From Gnetum montanum (Eukaryota > Streptophyta > Gnetopsida > Gnetales > Gnetaceae), in contig MNCI01004512.1 in NCBI GenBank assembly GCA_015680685.1, forward strand, positions 214,504 to 278,503: DNA of 64,000 bases. The letters are read 5' to 3'. A program made the position numbers and the translations under genes. The notes below the pieces were generated by a model, which had not been told where the DNA came from, searched no databases, and worked only from the letters and a program-made list of their open reading frames with translations. Of the stretch, positions 10,977 through 21,736 are shown one piece after another (position 1 is the first letter of the stretch; each line of letters opens with the position of its first letter).

Positions 10977-11860
10977 GGCTTTACATCTTACCGGATTCCA
11001 GGGGAATCATCAAGGCGACCGATCTATACCACACAAAACTTAAACAACCACAAAGGGTGTCACGTCTATGCCTATGTGTGATGAGGTACAGAGAACGTGC
11101 AAGACTACCGTAAGGCAAGTTTAGTTGACAAACGATCAAGAAGGCTTTATGTCCTACAGGATCCAAGAGGGACCATCGAGGCGACCGACCTGCACCACAT
11201 AAGGCGTAAACAACCTCAAAGGGTGTCACATTTTCACCTACGTTGGCTAGGATGCAGAATGCGTGTAGGACTACTGTAAAAAGGAAAGGCAAGTTAAATC
11301 ATTGTTGGAAGGCTTATTATCTCGTAGGGTTCCGAAGAAATCGTCGAGGCAACCGATCTACACCGTACAACGCGTAAACAACCACAGATGGGTGTCAAGT
11401 CTACGCTAATGCAAGCTGGGATGTGGAAGGTGTACGAGACTACTATAAGATGAGAAAATTAACTAGCGACCAAGTAGGCTTTATATCTAGTAGGATCCTG
11501 GAGGGACCATCGAGGTGACTGGTTTGTACCACACAGGATGGGGTACAAAACGTAGACAAGACAACCGTAGGATGGGCAAGCTAGCTAGCAATCAGGCAGG
11601 ATTTACATCTTGTAGGATCCTGGAGGGACTGTCAAGGTGACCAATCTGTACCACACGAGATGGGGTTCAAAATGCATGCAAGACAACTGTAGAATGAGCT
11701 AGTTAACCGATGATCAGAGGCCTTGTGTTTTGTAGGGTTCCGGAGGAACCGTCGGGGTAATTGATCTGCACCGCACAGAGCACAAACAACCGCAAGAGGG
11801 TGTCGCGTTTATGCTCGTGTGTATTAGGGTGTAGAAAGCTCACATAACTACCATGACACA
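10977..11860. repeat. Six tandem repeats in the E1 leader
   Basis: Diverged units begin with a GGCTTTA-type anchor at about 10,977, 11,143, 11,311, 11,477, 11,599 and 11,719. The spacing is 166, 168, 166, 122 and 120 bases, so three long units are followed by shorter ones. Shared words include GGATCC or GGTTCC, then GACCATCGAGG, then ACCGATCT. In the element's direction this is the untranslated leader between primer site and gag. Confidence 0.8.
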
Positions 11861-11883
11861 TGGCAAAGGAACCAAAAGGCCCT

Positions 11884-11899
11884 CCTTCTAGCGCTAGAA
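11884..11899 (-). promoter_or_regulatory. E1 primer-binding site (candidate)
   Basis: Just inside the LTR, the minus strand reads TAGCGCTAGAAGGAGG; the E2 copy at 33,755-33,772 reads TGGCACTAGAAGGAGG. A start of TGG would pair with the CCA end of a tRNA; in E1 it has become TAG. I cannot name the primer tRNA. The core TTCTAGCGCTAGAA (11,886-11,899) is a perfect palindrome. Confidence 0.55.
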
Positions 11900-11902
11900 A
11901 AC

Positions 11903-13646
11903 TATAGCGACCGAAAACGTCGGCGGTTGGAAGAACACTGGGGATCGACGGGTGCAACAGTTCCAACCCTGTATCCACGGGAGGGCGGTGCTAGGTGTGT
12001 GCGAACACGGGGTGCCCTGAATGGTCTAGTCAATCAGACAGGGACTTACATCAGTGTCAATATAGCCTTTTGCAATGTAAATAATGCGAAATGCGAGATA
12101 ATGCTTATGGGTAAATAAAGCGAGAGAGAAACTGTAAAAATGCAACAGTAACACAAAATAATGCTTAAAGGTGGATAAAACAGAAAATAATGCAAAGAAA
12201 TAATACAGAAAATGAGAGATAAAGTAAAGTATGATTAGAAACATGCACTGCTCCAAAGCTACAAACTCATCTGGTCAGGGTGAATACAATCAGCTGCACA
12301 GCGTGAGGGAGTACAAAAATCCCGAGAGTAACCAAGACATGCCGAGTAAAAAGAGCTATGCGCTTGGACGCATACTCGTGTACAATCAATGCGAGGCTCT
12401 ACCAAGGTGGTAGAACGGAGATGGGAACCTCTTGCTGGCTGAGAGAGAGTCACTGTTTACAGCGTTAGATAGATGACTTCGATATTGCAATGCTGGAGAG
12501 AAGGGAGATCTTTGCTTCAGAATTTCAAAGTTCCCACCACTTGGAAGCTGTTTGCCTCAAGAAATATGCGAACTCTTTTGCAACTGCCAACTTTAAAATT
12601 TGCTAACTTTTGCAAATTGCGGGTACCTCTAAAAAATTGCCGACCTGTTATATGTTGTTTGCTGGGATATTTATAGTGTTGAAGGTAAGCGGAAAGGGGC
12701 GATTTTGAATGCTACGTGCCGCAGGCTTGCCTTGTTTTACTGACACCACTCGAGTCATTTATGACCGTTGGGCCTATAAGACCGTTGCGATGCGAACCTG
12801 CCATGCAATAATTGTGATCCTACCACGCCGTAATCACGCCGTCAGCATCTGGGGACATGTGCCAATGGTCCGATTAGGTGGAGTGCATTGATGTTGCGCA
12901 ACCACCTCTTTGCCTTGCTGTGCTTTGTGACGTAGCTCGCTTGGCATAGCGTAGCACTTTGTCGCGCGTCTTGCTATATGTCACATGCTTACTACGCTAT
13001 GCTATGCTACGTAGCGTAGCGTAGTGTAGCATAGCGTAGCAACTTGCTTTAGTTGCGAGAGCTTTGCTAACTTGCAAACCATTTTCCTATGATGCAAATT
13101 TTGCGAACTTTGTTAACTTCACCTTTCGAACTGCCTTCTGTCTCTCCCGCAAGATTGCTACGCCTTGCTGCGCAATGTAGCTCAGCATAGCGTAGCAGCA
13201 AACATGGTGTACCGCTTCTTGACGGAAAGGGACATTAGTGCAGAACTCAAAATTGGGCGAGGGGAGTGGGTAGTGAAGTCATTGCCATGCTACGCTGTGT
13301 GACGTTGCGTAGCGTAGCACTTCGTTTCGCCATCATCTTCTAAAGCTTGCTAAGCTACATAGCGTAACAGGCGTCGTAACTTAGAAAACTTGCTGAACTA
13401 TTTCTTGCGCATCCAGGATGCTGCCGCCAATTCTGCACGCTGTTTCTAAGTAGGCTGCTGGCTGTTTAGGCTACTTTGGTGGGCAGGCAAGATGGTACAG
13501 AACCTGTCCATGCTCACAGTAGAAAATTTGCCAAACTAGTCGACCTGGACTCAAAACGTTCTTCTCCCGATGAACTGCCATAGTGTTATGCAAACTACAA
13601 GAGCCTGGTAAAGCAAGGATAACCCTGCATTTTTTAGGGTGTTTCA
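11903..13646 (-). repeat. E1 5' LTR
   Basis: On the plus strand it starts TATAGCGAC, matching E2 TATAGCGAC (33,777) and E3 TGTAGCAAT (49,732), and ends GGTGTTTCA like both relatives. An internal block near 12,010 (GCCCTGAATGGTCTAGTCAA) aligns with E2 near 33,876 and E3 near 49,831. At 1,744 bases it is longer than the E2 (1,047) and E3 (1,260) LTRs, mostly because of palindrome-rich sequence in its outer third. The starting TG has become TA. Confidence 0.8.
12955..13370. repeat. Palindromic GCTACG/GCTATG clusters in E1 LTR
   Basis: Dense runs of GCTACGTAGC, GCTATGCTA and TAGCGTAGC occur at about 12,980-13,045, with smaller groups at 13,160-13,200, 13,285-13,325 and 13,345-13,375. The same words occur in the E1 spacer (6,040-6,150, 6,755-6,780, 7,158, 7,248) but not in E2-E5. 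Confidence 0.75.
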
Positions 13647-14745
13647 AACTGTAATGACCAAAACATTGAACCTTCCAGTTTTGGGAATCCTAGATCAATT
13701 TGGAAAGAAAAGCTTGAATTGGGGCTATCTTCACTTAAGAGGAAATGGCTCCCAAAGAGTAGACTTTATGTCTTGGTTGATCTTATGGTTGTTATCTATG
13801 GCCGACCTAAGGGAGTATTCAAAGACTATTACAAGAGGATTGAATGAGGGCTATCATGGATTCAAGAGGAGTTGGGAAAGTAGCTTGGGATCTGTGAAAA
13901 TGTAAGAGAGATGGATTTGCAACCCCGGGCTATTTGGATGACAGGTGTTTATCTAATGTTGCTCGTGCAACTTTTGGAGAATAAAGCTATTATTGATTTT
14001 GACACGGACAGAGTTTCTTGATGCACAGGTGGCTCTAGAACAAATCATTGAGTGTTTTGGACACTTTTCTACAATTCTACAAGGATGTGAAAGCACAATC
14101 TGGATGCTTCTTAGGCAGTGTGCTTACTTTTTAGGTTGCTTCAATGAAGCTGCTTCCCAATTTATTGAAGCAAGAAAGTTGACAGAAAATAAAAGCATGC
14201 AAGCAAGGTGTCAAACATATGTAGACATATTCCATATTTGCATTGGTGATGCAGAGGCATGTTCTTAGGCTTTAGATTTAATTGAAACATTTTATCGGTC
14301 GATGGATTCATACGTGGGTTATACAGAGAAAATAGATGTCATTTTTGCATATGGTCTTCTCTTGATGAAGCAATGCAATTTACAAGAAGCAAGGATAAAT
14401 TTGGCCAATGGATTGAAGTTAACTCACAAAAATCTTAACAATCTTCATCTTGTTTCCTAATATTTACTTGTACTTGGAAGTTTGGCTCTTGCCCTGCATG
14501 ATGTTGGCCAGGCAAGGGATATTCTTAAATCTTCATTAACTCTTGCAAAAGCTCTCTATGACGTTCCAACACAGATTCCTGTGCTTCCTGAATTAACTGC
14601 TTTGTACCATGAACTTGGCAAGACAGAAAATGAAATGGAGAATGCTAAATATGAATGCAGAAAGGCTGAAGATCTGAGTAAGAAAATTGAAATGGTTCAA
14701 TCTCCTCCTCATCATCATCTTTTCAAGTACGGTACTGGAGGGTAA
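13647..14745 (+). pseudogene. SCC4/MAU2 cohesin-loader fragment (C-terminal third)
   Basis: SCC4 (MAU2) is a helical-repeat protein that works with SCC2/NIPBL to load cohesin onto chromosomes. The fragment covers the plant protein from the WLP-S--YVLVDLMVV-YGRPKG region to the C-terminus. Landmarks are DLQPRAIWMTGVYLMLLVQL, DAEACSQALDLIETFYRSM (with Q now TAG), AYGLLLMKQCNLQEAR, and LGSLALALHDVGQARDIL to the end near 14,745. It has four in-frame stops (TGA, TAG, TAG, TAA) and one frameshift near 14,000. No intron is seen across 1.1 kb, so a processed copy is likely, though I cannot check the host gene's intron positions. The 5' two thirds are missing: the E1 LTR abuts the first readable codon, so E1 probably landed here and the rest lies beyond E1. 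Confidence 0.8.
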
Positions 14746-15640
14746 CATTGGTCTGCATCAGCTACCGTTTGTATATAGATATGTCATGGATGTAAGAATT
14801 TTAATCGTTTTTGTAGTTACTGAGGAGCTTTGTAAGAACTCGCTGTAAATACTTCTGGTCGCATGTTATTTTTGGCTAGCGAAGCTCACAATCTATGGTT
14901 TACTAAAACTATATAATTCTTGCAAGAGTTCTTTGGAACCCGTATAAATATAGGAATTAAAAGGACAAATTCCATGTAACTTTATGCCGTAGAGCTTTTG
15001 TATATTAATAGATGCACTAGACAATGTTGATTTGTCTTATTACTTTATTTTCAGCTCACATTTTCTAGACTTTCTATGCAAGCATGATAGCTGTGAAAGT
15101 CGTTTTATGTTCCTAGGGATCGCATTTGCCTGGATATTGTTAGAACTTTTTTTCTAGAAATGCTGATCAATGAAGTGATTGACGTGTATTTATTGCTTGC
15201 TTCTTCTTTTTTTATTAATTAATTTGTAATTGTTGTACATGACACAAATAGTGACCGACGTGATGGGGAAGGCGCCAATAGATTTGAGAAATAATCAAAG
15301 AATTACGGTATCATATTATATTTTGGTCAGAGAAGCTAGTTGGACAAGCAAGTTGGCATAAAGTAATCTTTGGTATTTGCTTTTTCATTTGTAGATTAGC
15401 ATTTTACATATCTTAACCAAAAGGCACCTCTTAAAATCAAAAACATAAAATTTAAGTTACAATCAAAAACATAAAATTTAAGTTACAAAGTTGTATTTGA
15501 TGTGATAGGAGAAAGACCACCTTAGATATGTATATTTTTCTTTTGGTTACTTTCAATGACAATGTTGTCATGCTAGTGTTAAATTTTCTTGTCATATTTT
15601 TATGATCTTCATATGTCTCAATGCTATATGTAGAGCCTAT
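14746..15640. other. 3' region of SCC4-like copy and AT-rich intergenic DNA
   Basis: The first 300 bases probably include the former 3' untranslated region of the SCC4-like copy. After that I see no coding sequence. A perfect 26-base direct duplication is at 15,435-15,486. Confidence 0.5.
15435..15486. repeat. Perfect tandem duplication, 2 x 26 bases
   Basis: The 26-base unit beginning AATCAAAAACATAAAATTTA is present twice with no mismatch (15,435-15,460 and 15,461-15,486). No link to a gene is seen. Confidence 0.9.
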
Positions 15641-16435
15641 CTCAAACCCATATTGGTGATGGTTGAACTAGTGAACATCCTATATTTTATTAGTTAACCT
15701 TGCCAAAATAGCATGCAAATTGATGAACAGACTCATGTGTGGTTTCATCTGGGTGCTAAGGAGTTCTTGCTCTATTTGCTACAATAGTTTAGTGTGATCA
15801 TATGGTCACCACAAATGTTCTAGGGGTCATTATTGAGACTTTGGTGGGAGAGTCTTCTTAATGTATCCTCAAGTTCATGGAGGATGATTCCAAAGCTATT
15901 ATGAAAATGGAGCAAGATGGGAGCACATGTACTATGGTAGTTCAATAGTTATCATAGATTTGGGGGATGCCAAAATTCATGATGCATCTTGATAATACCT
16001 TAATGATTGGAAATAGGGTAAACTCCCTGTTCTAGAATCCCCCCCTAGCTCTATCTACTTGCTAGAAGGGTAAGCTTGGTTGTGCATTGTTTTTCTATTT
16101 ATTTATGATTGTTTTTTTTTCAATTGTTTGTCATGTGGTCTTTGGATTTTGTTTGTTTGTCTTGTTCAAATATAAGGTACAAAATGGGGGACTTGTGGCT
16201 AATGATTAGACTTTATATGTTGTCCACACTGCTTTGGAAGAGTTTAGACAAGGTAAAAGCATAAGGATTCAGGTGCTTAATCAACTTGGTGCAAAGTTCA
16301 ATAATTCCAAGTTGCAGTATTCTTGGGTGTACCAAACATGTGTGGCTAACAACCATGCACATGAGTTTTGGGCACTCCAAGACTTAGGCATGCATGCAAG
16401 GATCCCCATCCTTCACCAACATTAATCTAGACCTA
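15640..16435 (+). pseudogene. Decayed FCP1/NLI-interacting-factor-like phosphatase segment
   Basis: Plus-strand sequence resembles the HAD-type FCP1/NIF phosphatase domain, which removes phosphate from Ser/Thr of partner proteins. One frame gives VWFHLGAKEFLLYLL then FSVIIWSPQMF, the usual block with an IWS core. After a frameshift near 15,805, NVLGVIIETLVGES follows, then LSQIWGMPKF (with TAG for Q) and MIGNRVNSLFQNPPLALST, aligning with the family's final acidic block plus NPP. The acidic block reads IGN where the family has Asp residues, and the upstream DxDx(T/V) block is not visible. A donor GTAAGC at 16,070 and an acceptor ending at 16,176 join it to a second exon (16,177-16,435) resembling the domain's end. 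It could be a captured host gene, a host pseudogene, or the front of the antisense gene next door. Confidence 0.45.
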
Positions 16436-16559
16436 GTAAATTAAATTTTTTTGATATAATCATTATTTTAGAGTTTTATAGTTTTTGGTGCTTAATGTTC
16501 TCATGGCTATCTTGTTGAATGCCTTGCATTACTTTGCATTACTAATTCCTTGCATGAGT

Positions 16560-19222
16560 CTACTATTTTTGTGATCACTTCAAGTCACACTGCAAAGAAG
16601 ATTCTTCTCAAGTGGGAGGAGGTAGATGATGCATAGGAATGGTAGGTGAACAAGGCTCCTAGGGTTATCCAACAAAGTTTAACAAATGTAGGTTCTCTTG
16701 ACCTCTTTATGCTACCTAGCCCATCTATGCAATAGGATGGAATGTTGAATGTGCTTACTCTTTTGATGGGGATGTAACCAAATTTCCCTCTAGTGTTCAT
16801 GGTTTTCCCATTATTATAGACATAAAGAAATTTGTATTTAGTAATCATTTTGAGATACCTATCGATGGTGTCAAGGTAGTAGCTAGAGTAGGGAAAGACG
16901 TGAGTTATAGAGGGAAGTTAGTAGCTTGGCTTAATTCACCTCCTAGTGCTAAATTATTATTAAGTGTACTATCGAGAAGGTAAATCAAACTTATCCTCTT
17001 TTCTGATCTAGGGTCTTTCCAATGCTATTTCCACAAAATAAAGTCACAAGAGTTCAACAAACTTGGGCCATGAAGAAGATCTTAACCAATGAAACTATGT
17101 TTGATTGGGCAACATTCTTTATTAGTGGCTTAAGGGAGAAGTCCATAAGCTTCATGGTAACCTTAATTTCCAACATCATCTACATTTTACTTTTTTCTAT
17201 GCATACCTTAGAAGGTTCATGGAGTTTTTGGTTATCATGAGAGATGGAAGGTGGATGCTTCATGATGAATCTTAACATTCCAAGCCTTGGACAAAACATA
17301 TTATCCTAGTGATACATACCCAAGGTCTACCAATGAAGGAAGTGTGTGAATCATTATCTATGACCACTAAGAATATTAGTGGTATACATTGTGTTTTCCC
17401 CAATAGCATAAGGAGAGAGCCCCATGCTATCCATGACAATGCAAAGAAGGCTAAGTGAGTGCATGTAGAAGTGGATGGTGCTACCAAAGAAAAGATAAAA
17501 GAAATACAATTGATGATAACACTCCAGCCCTAGCCCAAGAAGCACCTAGGAAAATGACAATCAAACTAAAGAGGATGAATTAAAGCATTTGAGGTATGTA
17601 ATTGTTTTCTTTTTTTATGTTTCATTTTTTATCAAAACTATTTTCTAGCTTTTTTTATTCTTGTTGGTCATGATTTGTTGTAGGGAGGTTACAAGACCTA
17701 TCTACTAATGCTGCTCTAGAGTAAGAGCACAAGCACAAGGAAGAAGAGAGAAGGAGATCTAAAGGGGCATTAGATATTTTGGACTCCTCCCTAGATGATA
17801 CATCTCTAGAGGACAATGCCCCATTAGACATGCTTCTTGACCTTCCTGGTAATCTTTGACATTTGTATCTTTACTTTTGTTTTAGTTATTCATTGCTCTT
17901 TCATTGTAGATGGGTGTTGACTTTTATGCTCATTGTAGAGCATGATTTTCCTCTAGAATAATCTACATTATGCACTAAACCTTAGGTGGAGATCCTAGAC
18001 AAGGTGGAGTTTATGAGAAGCATGATGGATGATACAATGGGTAGGTTGCAATAGATAGACCTTGGTTGTGGCAAGAATAGCTACAATGTATCTTTTTTGT
18101 GTTTATTTCATAATTATAATGTTTACTTTCATGTCTTATGATAAAATGGTTGTACTTCTTTTATGTTCTATCTTTATTTTTTCTTATTATTTTAAGGTTT
18201 TTATTATTGATAGTCCCCAAGATAAGATGGGACCCCTCATGAGACTTTGAGCTTGATGAGCACCATAAGGTACCTTTAGATGTAGAGAGCATTCTACCAA
18301 GGTTGTATGAAGAGGCTACTAAACATGTAGCATCATGTGCCTCAACATTTTGGGAATACCAACATTCTAATGAGTTATTATTGGAACATCTCATCATAGT
18401 AGAGAAATAAATCAAGGAGTTGACTAATCATGTTAAGAGCCTTAAGGATTGTAAGGAATTCATAAAGGCCCAGGTAGCCAATAGGGATTCCTTACATACT
18501 AAGAAGATTGAGTGGTCTTGTTATTGGCGTGCCATCCATGGGAAGGTGGCCCTATCTAGAAGCATTGGGGAGAAGGATATGTTGATTAAGCATATGATTC
18601 ATAAGACCAAGGAGAGGCATGATCACTACACTTTGATCTTAGAGTGGGGTAGGGGGTGAAAGGCTCATAAACAACTCTACAAGATGGAAAGAGAGAACTA
18701 CAAAAAATCATGACATGAGAAAGCCATGAAACAACATAAGTACAAGTTGTTTATATAGGGTATAGGCATAGAGGATGCCTTTTGCTTGTTTGAGGAATCA
18801 TTGGTAGCTACTAATGATCCTATTTGCTAAATTACTACCACTTTTGGAGCAATTACTATTTCTACCTTTTCTTGTGATCCACATGAGTGGAGGGATGTAG
18901 AGAAGGGAAAGGTCCTAATAGATGTGGATTTAGGAGATGTCAATTAGGCTAATATGAGTAAAGAATAGATTCTTCACAGGCTTGAAGTGGTCTTCAAAAC
19001 TTTTCCCCTGAAGACATTAACCCTAATTCTCTTAAGGTTTGAAAAAGAAATGTTTCAATTTGTTGGCTTTATAGTTTCTATTTATTTATTCTTGGTTATG
19101 TTTATAAGTTATCGTGGTTACCAATTGCTTGAATTATTTGTTATTTATAGGATTCTAGTGATGTTGGTGATGTTGATGACCTTGGTGCTAGTGATGATGC
19201 TCCTCCTCCTTTCATGATCTAG
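16560..19222 (+). pseudogene. Antisense multi-exon gene of E2 (unknown, coiled-coil-like protein)
   Basis: Plus-strand coding segments with plausible splice sites lie between the SCC4/FCP1-like DNA and the E2 protease. Readable pieces are about 16,578-16,980 (SVHGFPIIIDIKKFVFSNHF, donor GTAAAT), 17,010-17,155 (donor GTAACC), 17,215-17,592 (donor GTATGT), 17,690-17,850 (donor GTAATC), 17,940-18,060, 18,232-19,036 and a last exon 19,151-19,222 that is acidic (DSSDVGDVDDLGASDDAPPP) and ends in TAG. The long exon is charged and helical (VASCASTFWEYQHSN, then EKQIKELTNHVKSLKDCKEF with TAG for Q), suggesting a coiled coil. Its second half is homologous to the E1 antisense exon, and the intron before the acidic tail has the same place and phase, allowing one small indel near 19,003. 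No known family recognised. Confidence 0.6.
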
Positions 19223-19869
19223 CTTTTCCCATTGGTTTATTTGTTTCATTTTATTGTCATTGGCTATTGATGTTATTTAGCTCCTTTATTTCATAAGATT
19301 GTTTATTATTCTTTCATATGCTTATGTCATTTATTGCATAGTGCAACTATGGCTATTGGACATTATGTATCTATTTTTTTATTTTTCACATGGTATGATC
19401 ATGAGTGCTATTGGTTTTAACTTCAAACTAATATGGGTTATTTTTCTCAACTCTGAATTGGTTTTTTAGTATTTACATAAATATATTTTTTATACATTTT
19501 ATGTTTTCTATTTTTTATGGTGTTCTATGATTTTATGTAAACACAAAGAAAATAGACATGAACATGAAGATCATAGATATATTGAAAAATGTAAAAGTTG
19601 AAGGCAAGGCTATGAATTAAAGGCTACATCATGGAGTAAAAGGTTAAGAAAGTAGGTAGAGTGTTCAATCATGCAAGTGCTTTCTAATATTTGAGAGATT
19701 TAGAAAGGCATAAGGTCTTTGTTGCATGATTTTATACTCCCTATTCCCTTCGCTTACTATGCTAAATGGGAGTTTATCTCATGATTTGTTTATGTCTCAT
19801 AATTTGTTTGTGGTCCCTACATTATTGGTTTTGATTAGGTTAATTTCATTTGGTTTCTTAGCTATGTTT

Positions 19870-20680
19870 TGGGTTACTGGAGCTTCTTCTTGAAACTCCA
19901 CCTTAGATCCTTATTCTATGTCAACATTGTTGGTATACAAGAGAATCATGTTATTCCCATGGATAAGTATCTCACCTCCCATATAAGGCAGATAAATTTC
20001 TTGATGGATTGGGAAAGCAATAGCTCATAGTTTGGCTAACCAAGATCTTCCCAAGATTAGTTTGAATCTTGGTATCTCTTCCATCACAAGGAAATCATTA
20101 GATGTAAAGAAGTATTTTTCAATAACAAAATCCAATGAAATTGACCCTCTCACCTCTACACATGAATTGTTGAATGATTTAAGCACTGAGGTGTGCGGTG
20201 CTCTAAATGTGTTCATTTAAGTTCAAGAATTCTACAATAGGGAAGGGGATAACATTAGTAGTTTCTCCATCATTCACATATGCCCAGTGTACCTTATACT
20301 AGCCAACTCTTATTGTTATAAATAAGGAAGCTCTTGATACCTTACCACTTTATGAGTTGATCTTTACCTCATTATCCCAAAATGTTAGAGTGTTTAACTT
20401 TGTTTCTTCTTTAGGTGAGGGTGGTACTATTACCACATGGATATATTTTTGATTAGTTGGGATATTATCACTAATAGGAATAGAAGTTTACATATGAACT
20501 AAGGCTTTATGATGAGCACAAGAGGTCATAACTAAATTATATAATCTTAATGAGGTGTGCTTTTGTTTAACCAAGAGCTTGACTTGCTCCATGGCAATGA
20601 GAAAGTCTTTGTCATTATTCATTATATTTTGGTTCTTCTTACCTTTTAATTCCTCCATCCTACCCAATATTTTCACCTCA
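19870..20680 (-). pseudogene. E2 protease region
   Basis: Pieces of the aspartic protease in the same order as in E1: LRLYNLVMTSCAHHKALVHM (20,488-20,550), LFITIRVG with an active-site region reading VNDGETTNVI near 20,270, and PRFKLILGRSWLAKL at 20,025-20,070. It would process the gag polyprotein. Stops and frame changes are common. The coding trace ends at about 19,870 and the antisense gene's last exon lies 650 bases further on, as in E1. Confidence 0.7.
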
Positions 20681-20689
20681 TGTTTAAGT

Positions 20690-21736
20690 GTTTGTTGTTT
20701 AGGCCCCTTTCCCTTTCCTTATTATTTATTATCCCCTTTAGTTTAACTTGTTGAAGTAGATTGAGCATTAGAGCTCATGGGTATAGTTGAAATGGATGCA
20801 GGCTTTGGTGGACCTACTTCATTCCACACTTTTGGTTTCACATTATCCTTAGCTTTTGACTTAGGAGATGACTTATTATGTTGTTTTATTGGTGACTTCT
20901 TATTATCTGGTTGTGAGGGTGTTGAGGCATTAACCACTATGAGAGGATGTTGGTCATCTTGAGTTGTGGGCTTAATAGTGGTAGGAGGGAATAATCTAAT
21001 AACAAATAGCTCTTTGGGAGGTGCTAGTGATGGTATCCTTATGACAAAAGGAGTCCTTCAACTTAACGAAGTTGAAGCCCTTTCATCATGAGGAGGCACC
21101 CAAATCACAAATGGCTCCTTGAAAAGTTTACAATTATTGCTAACGTTGAAAGTGGCTATTGTATAAGGATCATTACTAGTGTTTAATGGATCCTTGTATA
21201 CTTGCATGTGTCGATTATGGGATATAATAGGGTTGGAAGAATCTAACACCAACTCTCTATTATCTATCATCTTTTCCAAGTCATCATTTAAGGTGAAGCA
21301 AAAGTCAATGTTATGACCAGGCAATTGGTAGTAGTGGCAAAATTGGCCTAGTTTGAAATATTTTGCCACTGTTGGATCATCCTTGGTTGCTGAAATGGGA
21401 TCCTTAGTAATCTCACATAGACATTTATGCCTGTTGTAGAAATTCTTAGTCATTTTCTTATATTAGATACAGTCACTTTAGCGTAACTAGTCAAGGAGCT
21501 TAGATGATTTCAAGGGCAACTTTGTATATATGGACCAATTCTTCCACTTAAATTTAGACCTATATTAGTTAGATTTAGAGGCCCCTACATTGAGGGTTGA
21601 ATAGTGATAGTAGAAACCTTAGATTGATTTGTTTTAGGACCCTACATAGTTTTGGTTTCTTTAGTCATAGTGGCTATGACTACATGATTTTTCTTTCCCT
21701 GAACCCTATCTTTTTGCATATATTGATTCTTGTATG
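20690..21736 (-). pseudogene. E2 gag, C-terminal part
   Basis: This resumes the E2 gag interrupted by E5. The first codons on the left side of the insertion read YKNQYMQKD, fitting directly onto the capsid-end sequence DLAYMAY at 31,633-31,660 (E1 has DLAYITYKNSFAKKD). A nucleocapsid-type zinc motif is visible at about 21,340: CHYYQLPGHNIDFC followed by LNDDLEKMID. Then come EPFVIWVPPHDE and a Lys/Ser/Pro-rich linker (20,743-20,937). Stops are spread throughout. Confidence 0.75.
21732..21736. repeat. E5 target-site duplication, left copy
   Basis: GTATG immediately before the left LTR of E5. The identical GTATG follows the right LTR at 31,628-31,632. Five bases is the normal duplication length for Ty3/gypsy insertion. 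Confidence 0.85.

Larger units (their letters stand above)
1..13646 (-). mobile_element. E1: Tat/Ogre-like Ty3/gypsy retrotransposon, left end cut by window
   Basis: Minus-strand order is 5' LTR, primer site, leader with tandem repeats, gag, protease, a 2.6-kb spacer holding an antisense gene, RT, two RNase H domains, integrase, and a 3' untranslated part. The plus-strand right end GGTGTTTCA at 13,638-13,646 matches the right ends of the E2 and E3 LTRs, which fixes the outer edge. The 3' LTR must lie left of base 1, so the left target duplication cannot be checked; the right copy should be AACTG at 13,647-13,651. The second, archaeal-type RNase H after the normal one is known for the Tat clade. 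E1 is broken by stops and several frameshifts but keeps a higher GC content than E2-E5, so it is probably the youngest of the Tat-like copies here. Confidence 0.85.

Noticed and set aside
10977-11860. Tandem units as tRNA or 5S genes
   Set aside because: No cloverleaf, A/B box pair or 5S-like core seen; units lie between primer site and gag.
12955-13370. Palindrome-rich repeats as a CRISPR array
   Set aside because: Copies are irregularly spaced with no constant spacer length, lie inside an LTR, and the sequence is clearly plant nuclear.
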